Part shown: positions 1-9,069 of the stretch, one piece after another
Numbering within the stretch: position 1 is the first letter of the stretch
Layout of the letters: each line of letters begins with the position of its first letter
Source: an uncultured Aquimarina sp.
GTDB taxonomy: Bacteria > Bacteroidota > Bacteroidia > Flavobacteriales > Flavobacteriaceae
DNA: 64,000 nt
Assembly (NCBI GenBank): GCA_947498785.1
Contig: CANMLS010000007.1
Span: forward strand, 62,001 to 126,000
Direction of reading: 5' to 3'
Made by a program: the position numbers and the translations under genes
The notes under the pieces: generated by a model
Told to the model about the DNA's origin: nothing
The model's input: the letters and a program-made list of their open reading frames with translations, nothing else
Databases searched by the model: none

Positions 1-276
1 ACCTAGCATTCCCAAATTGAAGACAATACTTACCCAGAGCCATCTTTTTTTTATCGATTTTTCATTGGATTCATAAATTCTAAATCCTGCTGTATAATCG
101 ATAATCGTACTTAATGCTATCAAAGATAAAAAACGCCAGTCCCACCAACCATAAAACACATAACTGGCTACAAGCAATAGAACATTTTGTAATCTTAGAT
201 TTTTATATACAACAAACCAATAGCCAATAAAAACTAAAAAAAGAAATATGAAAAAATCTAAAGAATTAAAAAGCAT
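1..276 (-). CDS. MBOAT O-acyltransferase, N-terminal part (cut by window edge)
   Basis: This is the first 92 codons of a leftward gene that runs off the window. Translation from the ATG at 276 begins MLFNSLDFFIFLFLVF and continues with SYVFYGWWDWRFLSLIALS. This closely resembles the start of the complete MBOAT protein at 7614-9059 (MVFNSLDFVFF, FFYTWADWRFLALLLGS). MBOAT proteins of the AlgI/DltB/PatA group are integral membrane enzymes that pass acyl groups across the inner membrane for attachment to extracellular polymers. The catalytic His region lies outside the window. It is the most downstream visible gene of the polysaccharide cluster, 40 bp after the GT4 gene, and is probably in the same operon. 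Family assignment is firm from the N-terminal pattern; the acyl donor and acceptor are unknown. Confidence 0.82.
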   Translation of the reverse strand, partial: MLFNSLDFFIFLFLVFIGYWFVVYKNLRLQNVLLLVASYVFYGWWDWRFLSLIALSTIIDYTAGFRIYESNEKSIKKRWLWVSIVFNLGMLG

Positions 277-316
277 ATACTTGTTCTTAGTTTTAGTATA
301 GTAATTAACTACTTAT

Positions 317-1441
317 TTATTGAAGATAAAACTCTTCAATTCGTTTTGTATTAGATATGATATCATAACCTCCATTAACAATTTGAGATGTATTATCTTT
401 CCGGTCATAGGATATCATTTTCACAATTTTATTTGCCCAAAAATCAGGAGTTTCTGTAATCGATAAAAATTCTATATCATTGGTCAAACTCACTTCATTT
501 GTAATCGTATTAGAAGCAAAAATTTTAAGTCCTGCTGCTTGTGCTTCTATAAGAGTTACTGGTAATCCTTCATAAAATGAAGGAAACACAAAAGAATCAA
601 ATGCTTGTAATAGCTCTGGAATATCTGATCGCACGCCTAAAACCATAACATTATCCTCTACTCCTAGACGTTTTACTTCAGCTGTAATTTTATCTCTCAA
701 AGGTCCTTCTCCCACGAGCATCAACTTTGCATTAGGGTGTTTTTCTAAAATACTGGCAAATACCTGTATTAAGAATAAATGATTTTTTTGAGTGTCTAGT
801 CTTCCGACATGACCAATAACAAATTGATCTTCAACTCCCATTTTTTTTCTGTATTCTTTTCTTATTATTGGATCAAAAACAAATTTCTCTGTATCGATAG
901 CATTATTCATTGTCAAAAATTCAGTGTTTTTACCAAAAAGCCATTGACCTGCTTTATCCCCACATGAAAAATAATGAGTAGCATTCTTACGGTTTTTATT
1001 CTTCAACCGGAATTTTATAAGCTTTTTAACCGTATCGATAAAGTTTTCTTTACTAAGAATTATGTCAGAAAATTTAATTTCTTCAATTGCTATATGCGCA
1101 TGAACAATCCTAATAGGAATATTAAATTCTTTGGCAATTTTTATAGGAAAGCAACTAAATGTATTTAAATGAGAGTGAACAATAGTGTATTCTGTATGGG
1201 TTTTAAAAAATGCTCGTAATTCTTCATAGTATTTACCCGGAAATATTGGATTTATTGGTGATAGCTTATAAATTTTTCCTCCAAGGTTTTCAATTTCATC
1301 ATCAAAATCACATTTTTCTTTTCTATGTACCAGAAAATCAAACTGAATTTTTTCTCTATCTATCTTCCTATAATAGTTCATAATCATAGATTCTGAACCT
1401 CCCCTATCCATCATCGTAAAAACCTGTAAAACTTTGATCAT
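317..1441 (-). CDS. GT4-family glycosyltransferase (EpsF-like), copy A
   Basis: A 374-residue retaining GT-B glycosyltransferase that should add a sugar from a nucleotide donor to the lipid-linked repeat unit at the cytoplasmic face. The N-terminal acceptor domain carries a glycine-rich RGGSES loop near residues 13-18. The C-terminal donor domain starts around HVGRL (211-215) and has the GT4 EX7E motif at E291-E299 (EGLPVTLIE). There is no signal peptide or membrane segment. It is close in sequence to the gene at 2892-4028 along its whole length (I estimate well over half of residues identical), and the two flank a CapK-like gene, which points to a local duplication. The sugar donor cannot be read from the sequence. 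Confidence 0.9.
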   Translation of the reverse strand: MIKVLQVFTMMDRGGSESMIMNYYRKIDREKIQFDFLVHRKEKCDFDDEIENLGGKIYKLSPINPIFPGKYYEELRAFFKTHTEYTIVHSHLNTFSCFPIKIAKEFNIPIRIVHAHIAIEEIKFSDIILSKENFIDTVKKLIKFRLKNKNRKNATHYFSCGDKAGQWLFGKNTEFLTMNNAIDTEKFVFDPIIRKEYRKKMGVEDQFVIGHVGRLDTQKNHLFLIQVFASILEKHPNAKLMLVGEGPLRDKITAEVKRLGVEDNVMVLGVRSDIPELLQAFDSFVFPSFYEGLPVTLIEAQAAGLKIFASNTITNEVSLTNDIEFLSITETPDFWANKIVKMISYDRKDNTSQIVNGGYDIISNTKRIEEFYLQ

Positions 1442-1494
1442 TTTATAAAATAATTATTTGTTATACAACACCCCTAATTCTTAATACTCTCAAA

Positions 1495-2889
1495 TCAGAC
1501 ATTAATTTCTTCTTTGATGTTATTTTTTATTAATCTATACTTTCCACTTTTTTCTACTGGTATTTCTGCAATATGTTTTAATTCAATCTTAATACTAGAT
1601 CCAACACGATCCCTTAAGTTTTTTAAAAACACCTTTTCATAATCTGGTGAGTATATTTGATCATCTTTTTCTATTAAAACCAAAAGACTGTCAATTACAT
1701 CCTGCTGAATTTGAAATTTAACAATTCCTTTAACTCCTTTTAAGCAGTTAGAAATATTACCAAGGTTTATCTTACCAATCTCTTCAGAATAAATATAATC
1801 TGAAATACGCCCCAACACCTCTTTAACTAATGGATTATTATTTCCACAGTTACAAGTATCATTATCATCTGCTAACTCTATTTGATCACCTATATCATAA
1901 CGTATCAATGGAGTCCCATGTGTCGTAAAAGAGGTTGCAATAAGTCTACCTTTTTTACTAGGTTCATTATCTTCATTCAAAACTTCAAAAACTCCACTTT
2001 TTAAATCCATATGTAACTTTTTATTCTTGCATTCAAAAATAAATGGAGCTCCTTCAGAAGATGCATATTGGTTATATAGGTTTGTCTTAAAATACCCCTC
2101 AAGGACATCTCTTATATCATCAGTGATCGTTTCTGCTGTAGGAAATATTGCTTTTATAATATTTGCAGGGAAATCTATATCATGCGCCATTCCATATTTT
2201 GCAATTTCATACATCGTAGAAGGAAAACCAACCATATATTCTGGTTGATATGTGATCAAATTTTCAATATAATATTTCAAGTATTTTCCGTGAATATGAA
2301 AAGTAGAATAATACCTTACTTTATGAATATGATCTGTTTTCCAAAATCTATTTTTTTTCAGATCTGTCTTACCTAAAAGGTTTTTACCACTAAACCATGC
2401 CGTTTTCTTACCAAGTTTGTATCCAAATTCATTTCTAAAATTATCAAGTAAAGCAAATCGTTCCTGTACATCATCAGGGCTATACAATACTTCTAGAGAT
2501 TTCCCGGTTGTACCTCCTGTTTTAGAAATTATCCCTTTGCTCTTTTCAATGGTATAGATATCTGGGAGGTTATTTCTCAACGTCTCCTTGTCAATGATCG
2601 GTAGTTGTTTTATAGCAGTCAAATCTTCTGGGGATGCTATTTTATCAAAAATATTTTTATAATACTCAGAATGATTTTTTGTATAGCATATAAGTTCTTT
2701 ATATTTCTCAGTTTGCAGCGCTTTTAGTTCATCTAATGACAAACTTCTTTTTTGTAAATAATCTTCTAGAAAATATTTATATTTTCCTGAATATCTTTTT
2801 TTATATGCTAAAAGATTATAAATAGAAACAATCCAATTTTGTACAAAATGCGGAGATTTTTCATAAATCTTGTCCTGCATATTTCCCAT
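1495..2889 (-). CDS. CapK/PaaK-like AMP-forming ligase
   Basis: A 464-residue protein of the phenylacetate-CoA ligase / coenzyme F390 synthetase branch of the ANL adenylating enzymes. Visible motifs are the phosphate-binding loop SKTGGTTGK (122-130), YASSEG (275-280), RYDIGD (330-335), a small Cys pair around C346/C348, and GRISDY (360-365). Members found in capsule clusters are called CapK and their reaction is unproven; they are assumed to activate a carboxylate with ATP. It starts 2 nt after the stop of the upstream GT4 gene (2892) and lies between the two GT4 paralogues, so it is co-transcribed with them. No carrier domain is fused; whether it uses CoA, the carrier protein at 9070-9309 or a sugar amine as acceptor is unknown. 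Confidence 0.85.
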   Translation of the reverse strand: MGNMQDKIYEKSPHFVQNWIVSIYNLLAYKKRYSGKYKYFLEDYLQKRSLSLDELKALQTEKYKELICYTKNHSEYYKNIFDKIASPEDLTAIKQLPIIDKETLRNNLPDIYTIEKSKGIISKTGGTTGKSLEVLYSPDDVQERFALLDNFRNEFGYKLGKKTAWFSGKNLLGKTDLKKNRFWKTDHIHKVRYYSTFHIHGKYLKYYIENLITYQPEYMVGFPSTMYEIAKYGMAHDIDFPANIIKAIFPTAETITDDIRDVLEGYFKTNLYNQYASSEGAPFIFECKNKKLHMDLKSGVFEVLNEDNEPSKKGRLIATSFTTHGTPLIRYDIGDQIELADDNDTCNCGNNNPLVKEVLGRISDYIYSEEIGKINLGNISNCLKGVKGIVKFQIQQDVIDSLLVLIEKDDQIYSPDYEKVFLKNLRDRVGSSIKIELKHIAEIPVEKSGKYRLIKNNIKEEINV

Positions 2890-2891
2890 AA

Positions 2892-4028
2892 CTATTTATT
2901 ATTTAGATAAAAGCTTTGTATTTTTTCTGTATTAGATACAATATCATAACCTGCTTTTGCAATTTTATTACTGTTATCCTGTTTTTCGTATGATAAAGCA
3001 TCAAATAGCTTGTTTACCCAAAAACTGGTTGGTTTTTGAATTGAAACAAACTCTATATCATCGGTTAGTTTTACTTCTTGAGTAATTGTATCTGATGCAA
3101 GAATTTTAAGTCCTGCAGCCTGTGCTTCTATTAAAGTAACAGGAAGTCCTTCATAAAATGATGGAAAAACAAAAACATCCATCATCTGAAGTAATTCTGG
3201 TATATCAGATCTAACCCCTAGCATCTTAACTTGATCCTGAATTCCTAAATTATCAATTTCTTGCTCTATCGCTTGTTCTAACTCTCCATTACCCACAAGT
3301 ACTAAAACACAATCTGGTTTTTCTTCTATAATGTTTGCAAATATTCTAAGTAGATACGAATGATTTTTTGCATGATTAAGACGTCCTACATGTCCGATTA
3401 TTACTTTATCTTCTAGATCTAACTCCTTTCTATACTTTTTATCTGTTTCGGGATTATGGGTAAACTTTTTGGTATCAATAGCATTATTCATTGTGTAAAA
3501 ATCATTGTTTTCACCAAAAAGCCATTGCCCAGCTTTATCTCCACATGAAAAACGATGTGTAGCATAGGTGCTTACCTTTTTCTTTAATCTAAATTTTATA
3601 AGTTTTTTTACCGTCTCTGTTAGGTTTTCTTTATTTGGAATAAAATTTCTAAGTTTTATATTCTCAAATGCTGTATGCGCATGTGCAATTCTACAAGGAA
3701 TTTTAAACTCTCTCGCTATTTTTAATGGAAAAGAGCTGAATGTATTAAGATGAGAATGTACTATGGCATATTCTGTATGTTCTTTAAAAAAGGTCCTCAA
3801 CCTATTATAATACTCTCCAGGAAAAAAAGGGTTAATAGGATCCATTCTATAAATCTTACCTCCTAAACTTTCTATTTCATCATCAAAAGCTGCTTTCTCT
3901 TTTCTATGTACTAAAAAATCAAACTGAATTTTATCTCTATCAATATTACGATAATAATTCATGATCATAGACTCTGCTCCTCCACGATTCATGATGGTAA
4001 AAACTTGTAAAACCTTGGTAACAGCCAT
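2892..4028 (-). CDS. GT4-family glycosyltransferase (EpsF-like), copy B
   Basis: A 378-residue GT-B glycosyltransferase, paralogue of the gene at 317-1441. RGGAES (15-20), HVGRL (213-217) and the EX7E motif E293-E301 occur in the same places, and long blocks such as KIQFDFLVHRKEK and SFYEGLPVTLIEAQAAG are shared. The start ATG overlaps the stop of the GT2 gene upstream (TAATG at 4026-4030), which suggests translational coupling. As in copy A it should act on the cytoplasmic side during assembly of the repeat unit. Divergence is spread over the whole protein, so both copies look functional and probably differ in donor or acceptor. No specificity can be assigned. Confidence 0.9.
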   Translation of the reverse strand: MAVTKVLQVFTIMNRGGAESMIMNYYRNIDRDKIQFDFLVHRKEKAAFDDEIESLGGKIYRMDPINPFFPGEYYNRLRTFFKEHTEYAIVHSHLNTFSSFPLKIAREFKIPCRIAHAHTAFENIKLRNFIPNKENLTETVKKLIKFRLKKKVSTYATHRFSCGDKAGQWLFGENNDFYTMNNAIDTKKFTHNPETDKKYRKELDLEDKVIIGHVGRLNHAKNHSYLLRIFANIIEEKPDCVLVLVGNGELEQAIEQEIDNLGIQDQVKMLGVRSDIPELLQMMDVFVFPSFYEGLPVTLIEAQAAGLKILASDTITQEVKLTDDIEFVSIQKPTSFWVNKLFDALSYEKQDNSNKIAKAGYDIVSNTEKIQSFYLNNK

Positions 4029-4918
4029 TAAAAATCGTTTTTAGTTTTGAACCTAATATATAAGTTTAGTAATACTCCCAGTGGAACTGCCAAGAAGGTG
4101 GTTAGCTTTTTTGGTGATTCCTTTAAAAATGATCCATTCTTAACAAACATTGAACTTGATACATAATGAATTGCATTTTTAAATTTATCTTTAAAATTTG
4201 TTGCTAGTTGCATCCTGCTTTTTCTTGAGAATGCAAAACCTCTGGGATGTCTGCGATATTGTTTTAACATGTTCATACTAGAACCATCCACCATATATTC
4301 TACAACACAAAAAACTTCATTAATTGGTAAAAGCTTATAATCTTGATCGATCAACTGATATAAATATCCTAGCGGTACAAAACGTTCTCCTTCAAAAATT
4401 GGATATGGAGGATATTTCTTGACTACCTCGGTTCGATACACTAATTTTTTATCCCCTAACACCTTATGAGTATTGTATAACTCATAAAGTGTAGTTTCTT
4501 TTATTCCTTCTGGAATTTTAGTCCCAATAATAGCACCACTTTCATCTGCATCCAACCCAACCAATCCTGCATATTCTGATTTATCCTTAATGGATTTCCA
4601 AGCATCTAGTATTATTTGAATCGCTTCTTCTCCCATAAAATCATCACTATCAATACACACATTAAGTGTTGTCTCGATAAGTCGATAGGCTGCATTATGT
4701 CCTCCATGCATTCCTAAATTTTTCTGATAATGATATTGAATATCGATCTTATTCTCGTTAATCCAAGAAGTCACTAATTCCTTTGTATTATCTGACGAGC
4801 CATCATCGATTATAAGCCACTTAAAATCCTGATTAGACTGTTTCACCAGACTTTCATAGCATTTATGTAAGCAATAAGCGCGGTTATATGTCGGAGTAAA
4901 TACTGTAATTGTTTTCAT
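4028..4918 (-). CDS. GT2-family glycosyltransferase
   Basis: A 296-residue inverting GT-A glycosyltransferase. The start at 4918 (MKTITVFTPTYNRA) is chosen over an in-frame ATG at 4990 because the longer form overlaps the upstream EpsG-like gene and adds a hydrophobic tail foreign to the family, whereas this one begins at the first beta strand as GT2 enzymes do. DDGSSD (38-43) is the nucleotide-binding motif and DSDD (90-93) the metal-binding DxD. It lies 22 bp downstream of the EpsG-like gene, in the same operon. The role is transfer of one sugar of the repeat unit; donor unknown. Confidence 0.9.
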   Translation of the reverse strand: MKTITVFTPTYNRAYCLHKCYESLVKQSNQDFKWLIIDDGSSDNTKELVTSWINENKIDIQYHYQKNLGMHGGHNAAYRLIETTLNVCIDSDDFMGEEAIQIILDAWKSIKDKSEYAGLVGLDADESGAIIGTKIPEGIKETTLYELYNTHKVLGDKKLVYRTEVVKKYPPYPIFEGERFVPLGYLYQLIDQDYKLLPINEVFCVVEYMVDGSSMNMLKQYRRHPRGFAFSRKSRMQLATNFKDKFKNAIHYVSSSMFVKNGSFLKESPKKLTTFLAVPLGVLLNLYIRFKTKNDF

Positions 4919-4940
4919 ACTATTTCTGTTGGTTAATTTG

Positions 4941-6035
4941 TTATCCAGAATACACATAATACATAGCATAGGTAAACATAAAATAAACAAATGTTATTTT
5001 ACCTATCATAAAATGGTGATCCTTAAAAAATCGTTGTTTTAAAAATGGGTAAATGGTTACCAATCCCATCATAAACCATGATAAATAAGCAAACCTATTA
5101 GAATAATTTGCCTTTATCACTAAAATCCAAAACCCATTACAAATTAAATATGTGTTTAAAAGTCTAAAATAAAAGGGGTCTTTAAAATCTTTTTTATAAA
5201 TAACATACCATCCAGCAAAAACAGCAAACGAACTATGAAACAAGAAATCCCAGCGAAAACCAGTACTAGCAAAAGTACCTTCTTCTGCTTGAGCTGTTAA
5301 ATAATCAGAAAGTCTATCATCAAACCCCAAACTACTAAAAATAGATACCCAAAAACCACCCATAGCTAATGAAAGAGGTATGCAAGCTAACCATCCTTTT
5401 AAAAATACTTTAGGATCATTATAAAACCTTGTTATCGTAAAGGCTATTATCGGTAATGACATAGTTTTATGAAAAGAAACCGATAACAAAAAACACAATA
5501 TCATTGCTATCGTGTTTTTTCTAAAACTTATCCCTAATAAAAACAAAGATGTAGCAGCGCCATTTCTAATACCATTTACTCCATATGTGTAAAAAGAGAA
5601 AGACACCGCAAACATTAAAAAAGCATAATACCAATACTCCTTGAAAAGTTCCTTAGAGATTCTATATAAGGGTAATACATATATCGCCGCTGTAACAGTA
5701 AAAAATGTACGAGAAGAAGCGATATAAGATAAACTTTTCATATATAAATGAAAAAGCACATCGGTATCAGATGTTACTTCTCCTCCTAACCTATAGTAAT
5801 TAAAATATCTGGTATATGTTCTCATATCTCCAAAAAACTTACCACTTACTGGCCTTTGTCCCATGTATAATACGATGTATGTCATTAATATAAAACCAGC
5901 TATATTAATGAATGCTATATTTTTATGATCATCTATTTTTAATACACGAGTATGTAAAAGAGTAAATAGAACAAGAAACAGAAATAAATTTATATATACT
6001 GGAAAATATTGCTCTACTGGAATAAAATCAAACAT
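4941..6035 (-). CDS. EpsG/Wzy-like polysaccharide polymerase
   Basis: A 364-residue multispanning membrane protein with about ten hydrophobic segments and a long extracytoplasmic stretch near residues 70-105 (GQRPVSGKFFGDMRTYTRYF). This layout, with the conserved R and Y/D residues after the second helix, matches the EpsG family, which polymerises undecaprenyl-linked repeat units at the periplasmic face as Wzy does. With the Wzx flippase at 16542-18083 it makes a Wzx/Wzy pathway likely. It is the only polymerase candidate in the visible part of the cluster. The family call rests on topology and local similarity, as Wzy proteins share little sequence. Confidence 0.8.
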   Translation of the reverse strand: MFDFIPVEQYFPVYINLFLFLVLFTLLHTRVLKIDDHKNIAFINIAGFILMTYIVLYMGQRPVSGKFFGDMRTYTRYFNYYRLGGEVTSDTDVLFHLYMKSLSYIASSRTFFTVTAAIYVLPLYRISKELFKEYWYYAFLMFAVSFSFYTYGVNGIRNGAATSLFLLGISFRKNTIAMILCFLLSVSFHKTMSLPIIAFTITRFYNDPKVFLKGWLACIPLSLAMGGFWVSIFSSLGFDDRLSDYLTAQAEEGTFASTGFRWDFLFHSSFAVFAGWYVIYKKDFKDPFYFRLLNTYLICNGFWILVIKANYSNRFAYLSWFMMGLVTIYPFLKQRFFKDHHFMIGKITFVYFMFTYAMYYVYSG

Positions 6036-6058
6036 ACTCTCCTATTTAATCGTTTGTT

Positions 6059-6628
6059 TCATAATGCTTTCTTTTTATTCAGTATTCTAGCAGGGTTACC
6101 AACCGCTGTACAATTATCCGGAATACTCTTGGTCACCACACTACCTGCTCCGATAATACAATTATCCCCAATAGTAATATCTCCTATTACAATAGCTCCA
6201 GTATAAATAGATACGTTATTACCTATCGTAGGTCTTTTTCCTTTTTCTTCTCCAATGGTTACCAAATGATTTACATAGAAATTATCTCCTATAGCATCGG
6301 CGTTTAGGATTGTACAATACGGATGCCCAGTTATAACTCCTCCTCCCAATTTGGTAGTAATATCAATAATAAAATTTTTCTGTTTTCTACAATATAGATT
6401 AAGAATATGGGATATTAGACTTCTTGTCCTAAAATAAAATATAGTTCTAAAATCTGGTGAATTTGCCAAAAAATCAAGAAGTAACGTATTTTTACTCATA
6501 TTCATTCCTTTTACAGAAGCCCACCGTTCTATATCCATATCAATTTTATTTCTATTCTTACTCAATTTGTATACAAATATGTGTGGAATAAGAAATATTT
6601 TGTAAATGGTTATAAGTATTAATTTCAT
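6059..6628 (-). CDS. Left-handed beta-helix O-acetyltransferase (serine acetyltransferase-like)
   Basis: A 189-residue acyl-CoA transferase with hexapeptide repeats over about residues 85-180 (for example TIGNNVSIYTGAIVIGD and IGAGSVVTKSIPDN), ending with the typical VGNPAR motif. The fold and the His in the VNHLVTIGEE region agree with CysE/LbH_SAT proteins, but the N-terminal helical domain is shorter and different from true CysE. In this place it most likely acetylates a sugar or sugar precursor with acetyl-CoA in the cytoplasm. It sits between the EpsG-like polymerase and the Dlt-like module, all in one direction. Confidence 0.83.
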   Translation of the reverse strand: MKLILITIYKIFLIPHIFVYKLSKNRNKIDMDIERWASVKGMNMSKNTLLLDFLANSPDFRTIFYFRTRSLISHILNLYCRKQKNFIIDITTKLGGGVITGHPYCTILNADAIGDNFYVNHLVTIGEEKGKRPTIGNNVSIYTGAIVIGDITIGDNCIIGAGSVVTKSIPDNCTAVGNPARILNKKKAL

Positions 6629-6674
6629 ATATTATTTATCTTAGTTTTTATGTGTTTCTCTGTTTATACAGTTC

Positions 6675-7607
6675 TTACTTCACTTCAATTACACTTTTTA
6701 TTATCGAATCGCAAAGTATACTTGTAAACTCTGCACCCGCATGCTTATCCAGATGGTGACCGTCATATGTTTTAAAATTTGTATGCGTACTTGATACGTT
6801 AAAATTAAAGTAATCGATTTGATTAGACACTGCTACTGCATTCATATCCTTATCAAAATTTTGATAGAATGAATTCTCGATAGCAACAAAATCAAGATCA
6901 ATAGGCATCCTCACCATATAAACGTTACCATGTTTCTTTAACTTTTTAATTAGAACGTCGAGGCTATTTAATCTTAAAGATGATATCTCATAATTCCTTA
7001 TCATTTTATCAAACAGTCTTTCTTGTATCTTCTTCCATTCATCAAAAACTTTTGGATTCGTAGGCAAGTTATTCTCTTCGAGCCATCCATCCTTATGCAT
7101 TGTAGATGTCTTTCTAAAAAGGGCTTTAAAATGAAAATAAGTTAAATTTTTAAAAAGGTATTCATAATTAGGATTCGTGCTGACAAAGCTCATATTATGG
7201 GGTGGTCTATCTGCTTCTCTAAATTCACCTTTATTATTATCAATATTCTTATCAGATCCAAACATCCATGGTGTAACCGAAATAATAAAAACCCCATTCT
7301 CTGAAGTTTCATCTAATTTCTTTTCTATACTTTTATTATATAAAGGGCCAATAGGAGTTTCTGCAATGGTTAAACTATAATTAAAAATGGGTAATTCATA
7401 TTCTAATTCTTTTAGTCTTTCATTTATTACTCTTGGTTGTATACCTTGCATACTTCTAGAATCTCCTATCACCATTGAAACCGCTTTAGGTGTTGTGAAT
7501 TTTTGGTAAAAATAATCAACATTTCCTCCATATTGCATTAACACAAAAGTGGTTATTGCTAAACAGCAAATAAAAAAAAGACACAACTTTAAAAGTAATC
7601 GTTTCAT
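6675..7607 (-). CDS. Membrane-anchored SGNH/GDSL protein, partner of the MBOAT
   Basis: A 310-residue protein with one N-terminal hydrophobic segment (about residues 4-24) serving as signal anchor, so the rest is periplasmic. MVIGDSRSMQG gives the SGNH block I nucleophile (S50 in GDS), and YDGHHLDKHAG near the end gives the DxxH dyad (D282, H285). SGNH proteins encoded next to MBOATs, such as PatB, AlgJ/AlgX or DltD, complete acyl transfer to the polymer outside the membrane. The gene lies 6 bp after the MBOAT gene, and the order adenylation enzyme, carrier protein, MBOAT, SGNH protein parallels dltA-C-B-D functions. It could be an O-acyltransferase or an esterase that trims the modification. 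Confidence 0.8.
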   Translation of the reverse strand: MKRLLLKLCLFFICCLAITTFVLMQYGGNVDYFYQKFTTPKAVSMVIGDSRSMQGIQPRVINERLKELEYELPIFNYSLTIAETPIGPLYNKSIEKKLDETSENGVFIISVTPWMFGSDKNIDNNKGEFREADRPPHNMSFVSTNPNYEYLFKNLTYFHFKALFRKTSTMHKDGWLEENNLPTNPKVFDEWKKIQERLFDKMIRNYEISSLRLNSLDVLIKKLKKHGNVYMVRMPIDLDFVAIENSFYQNFDKDMNAVAVSNQIDYFNFNVSSTHTNFKTYDGHHLDKHAGAEFTSILCDSIIKSVIEVK

Positions 7608-7613
7608 AATTCT

Positions 7614-9059
7614 TTAAAATTGAAAATATATAAATGTTTCAGCACTCTTTCCAAAAATTAGTATCAAAACAAATATGAATATATAAGAAACCCATCTAAG
7701 ATAAATATTATAATTACCTATTTCAAAATCATGTTTCTTTTCTCTGTTCATCCATTCTACCAAAATAAAAAAACCAACTAATGTAATGGTGATTAATATA
7801 GTAGAAGTAAATAATACAGAAGGTAAATCAATAATACTTAAAGAAAAAATTCCTTGAAGGTATTCAAACCCAACAGAAACACTTTCTACCCTAAAGAAAA
7901 CATCAGTAAGCATAATTAAAACAAACAAAAGGAGCATTTTAAGTATCTCTTTTATAGAAGGAAGTAATTTTCCTTTTGCTACAATTTCTGATGTATTCAT
8001 CTTACCAGAAAAAACTAATGGTATAAAATAAATCCCGTGAAGTAGTCCGTAAACAACAAATGTCCAATTAGCGCCATGCCAAAACCCAACTAAAACAAAA
8101 GTGGTAATTATAGAGATAATCAACCCTTTTTTCTGATGCCTTCTTAATGTAAATGATAATGGAGTAAATACATAGTCCATCATCCATGTTGTTAACGATA
8201 TATGCCATTTTCTCCAAAAATCACTAATGTTCGTTGAAAAAAATGGAGTAGAAAAATTACGCATCAATTGTATCCCAAATAGCTTGGAAACCCCAATAGC
8301 CATATTAGAATACCCCGAGAAATCTGCATATAATTGTATGGCATAGAAAAAAGTTCCTAAAAGTAATGTGCTACCTGATTCATTCTCATAATTATTAAAA
8401 ATCGGATTGACTATTAATGCACAATTTTCTGCAACAACAATTTTAGCAAATAATCCCCATAATATTTGGCGTAACCCATCTACTGAAACTTCATATGAGA
8501 TCACTCTTTTTTCTTTAATTTGAGGTATTAAGCTTGATGCTCTTTCTATTGGACCCGAAAGAATTTTAGGAAAAAACACTACGAATACAGAAAAATCCAA
8601 GAGATTTTGAGTTGGCTCTATTTCTTCGTTATAAACATCTATTAAGTATCCTAGAGTTTGAAAAGTAAAGAAGCTAATTCCCAAAGGCAACAATATCTGC
8701 AATGAATTATATGTTGACGTACTTCCAAAAACATTTAAAATTTCATAAAAACCTTCATAGAAAAAATTAAAATATTTAAAATATAGCAAAAGGCCAACAT
8801 TAAATACTAAACCAATATATAAGAAAATGCTTTTTTTACGATCTTCTGGAGAGCTGTAAATTTTTAATCCGAGATAATAATTAATAAGAGTACTACCAAG
8901 CAGTAAGGCCAAAAATCTCCAATCTGCCCAGGTATAAAAGAATATACTGACTGTTAATAAAAAAAGGTTTTGATATATGTTAGATTTACTAAAAACCAGC
9001 CAATATAATAGAAACACTGGAATAATAAAAAAAACAAAATCTAATGAATTAAAAACCAC
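7614..9059 (-). CDS. MBOAT O-acyltransferase (DltB/AlgI-like)
   Basis: A 481-residue polytopic membrane protein with the MBOAT signature: DFWRKWHISLTTWM with H286, and the invariant catalytic His H328 in VGFWHGANWTF. Length and order of helices fit AlgI and DltB, which take an acyl group from a cytoplasmic donor and move it across the inner membrane. The start is a GTG at 9059; it is preferred because the residues after it (VFNSLDF) align with LFNSLDF, which follows the ATG of the second MBOAT gene at 276. The gene follows the carrier protein by 10 bp, so the likely donor is the acylated carrier protein. Acceptor: the polysaccharide made here, by inference. Confidence 0.9.
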   Translation of the reverse strand: MVFNSLDFVFFIIPVFLLYWLVFSKSNIYQNLFLLTVSIFFYTWADWRFLALLLGSTLINYYLGLKIYSSPEDRKKSIFLYIGLVFNVGLLLYFKYFNFFYEGFYEILNVFGSTSTYNSLQILLPLGISFFTFQTLGYLIDVYNEEIEPTQNLLDFSVFVVFFPKILSGPIERASSLIPQIKEKRVISYEVSVDGLRQILWGLFAKIVVAENCALIVNPIFNNYENESGSTLLLGTFFYAIQLYADFSGYSNMAIGVSKLFGIQLMRNFSTPFFSTNISDFWRKWHISLTTWMMDYVFTPLSFTLRRHQKKGLIISIITTFVLVGFWHGANWTFVVYGLLHGIYFIPLVFSGKMNTSEIVAKGKLLPSIKEILKMLLLFVLIMLTDVFFRVESVSVGFEYLQGIFSLSIIDLPSVLFTSTILITITLVGFFILVEWMNREKKHDFEIGNYNIYLRWVSYIFIFVLILIFGKSAETFIYFQF

Positions 9060-9069
9060 TGTTTACAAA

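Noticed and set aside
317..4028. The two GT4 genes as direct repeats of a mobile element
   Set aside because: Their differences are spread evenly, and no transposase or terminal repeats flank them; ordinary gene duplication is enough.
4919..4990. Longer start for the GT2 gene
   Set aside because: It would overlap the EpsG-like gene by 50 bp and add an unrelated hydrophobic tail; the internal ATG at 4918 starts exactly at the fold.
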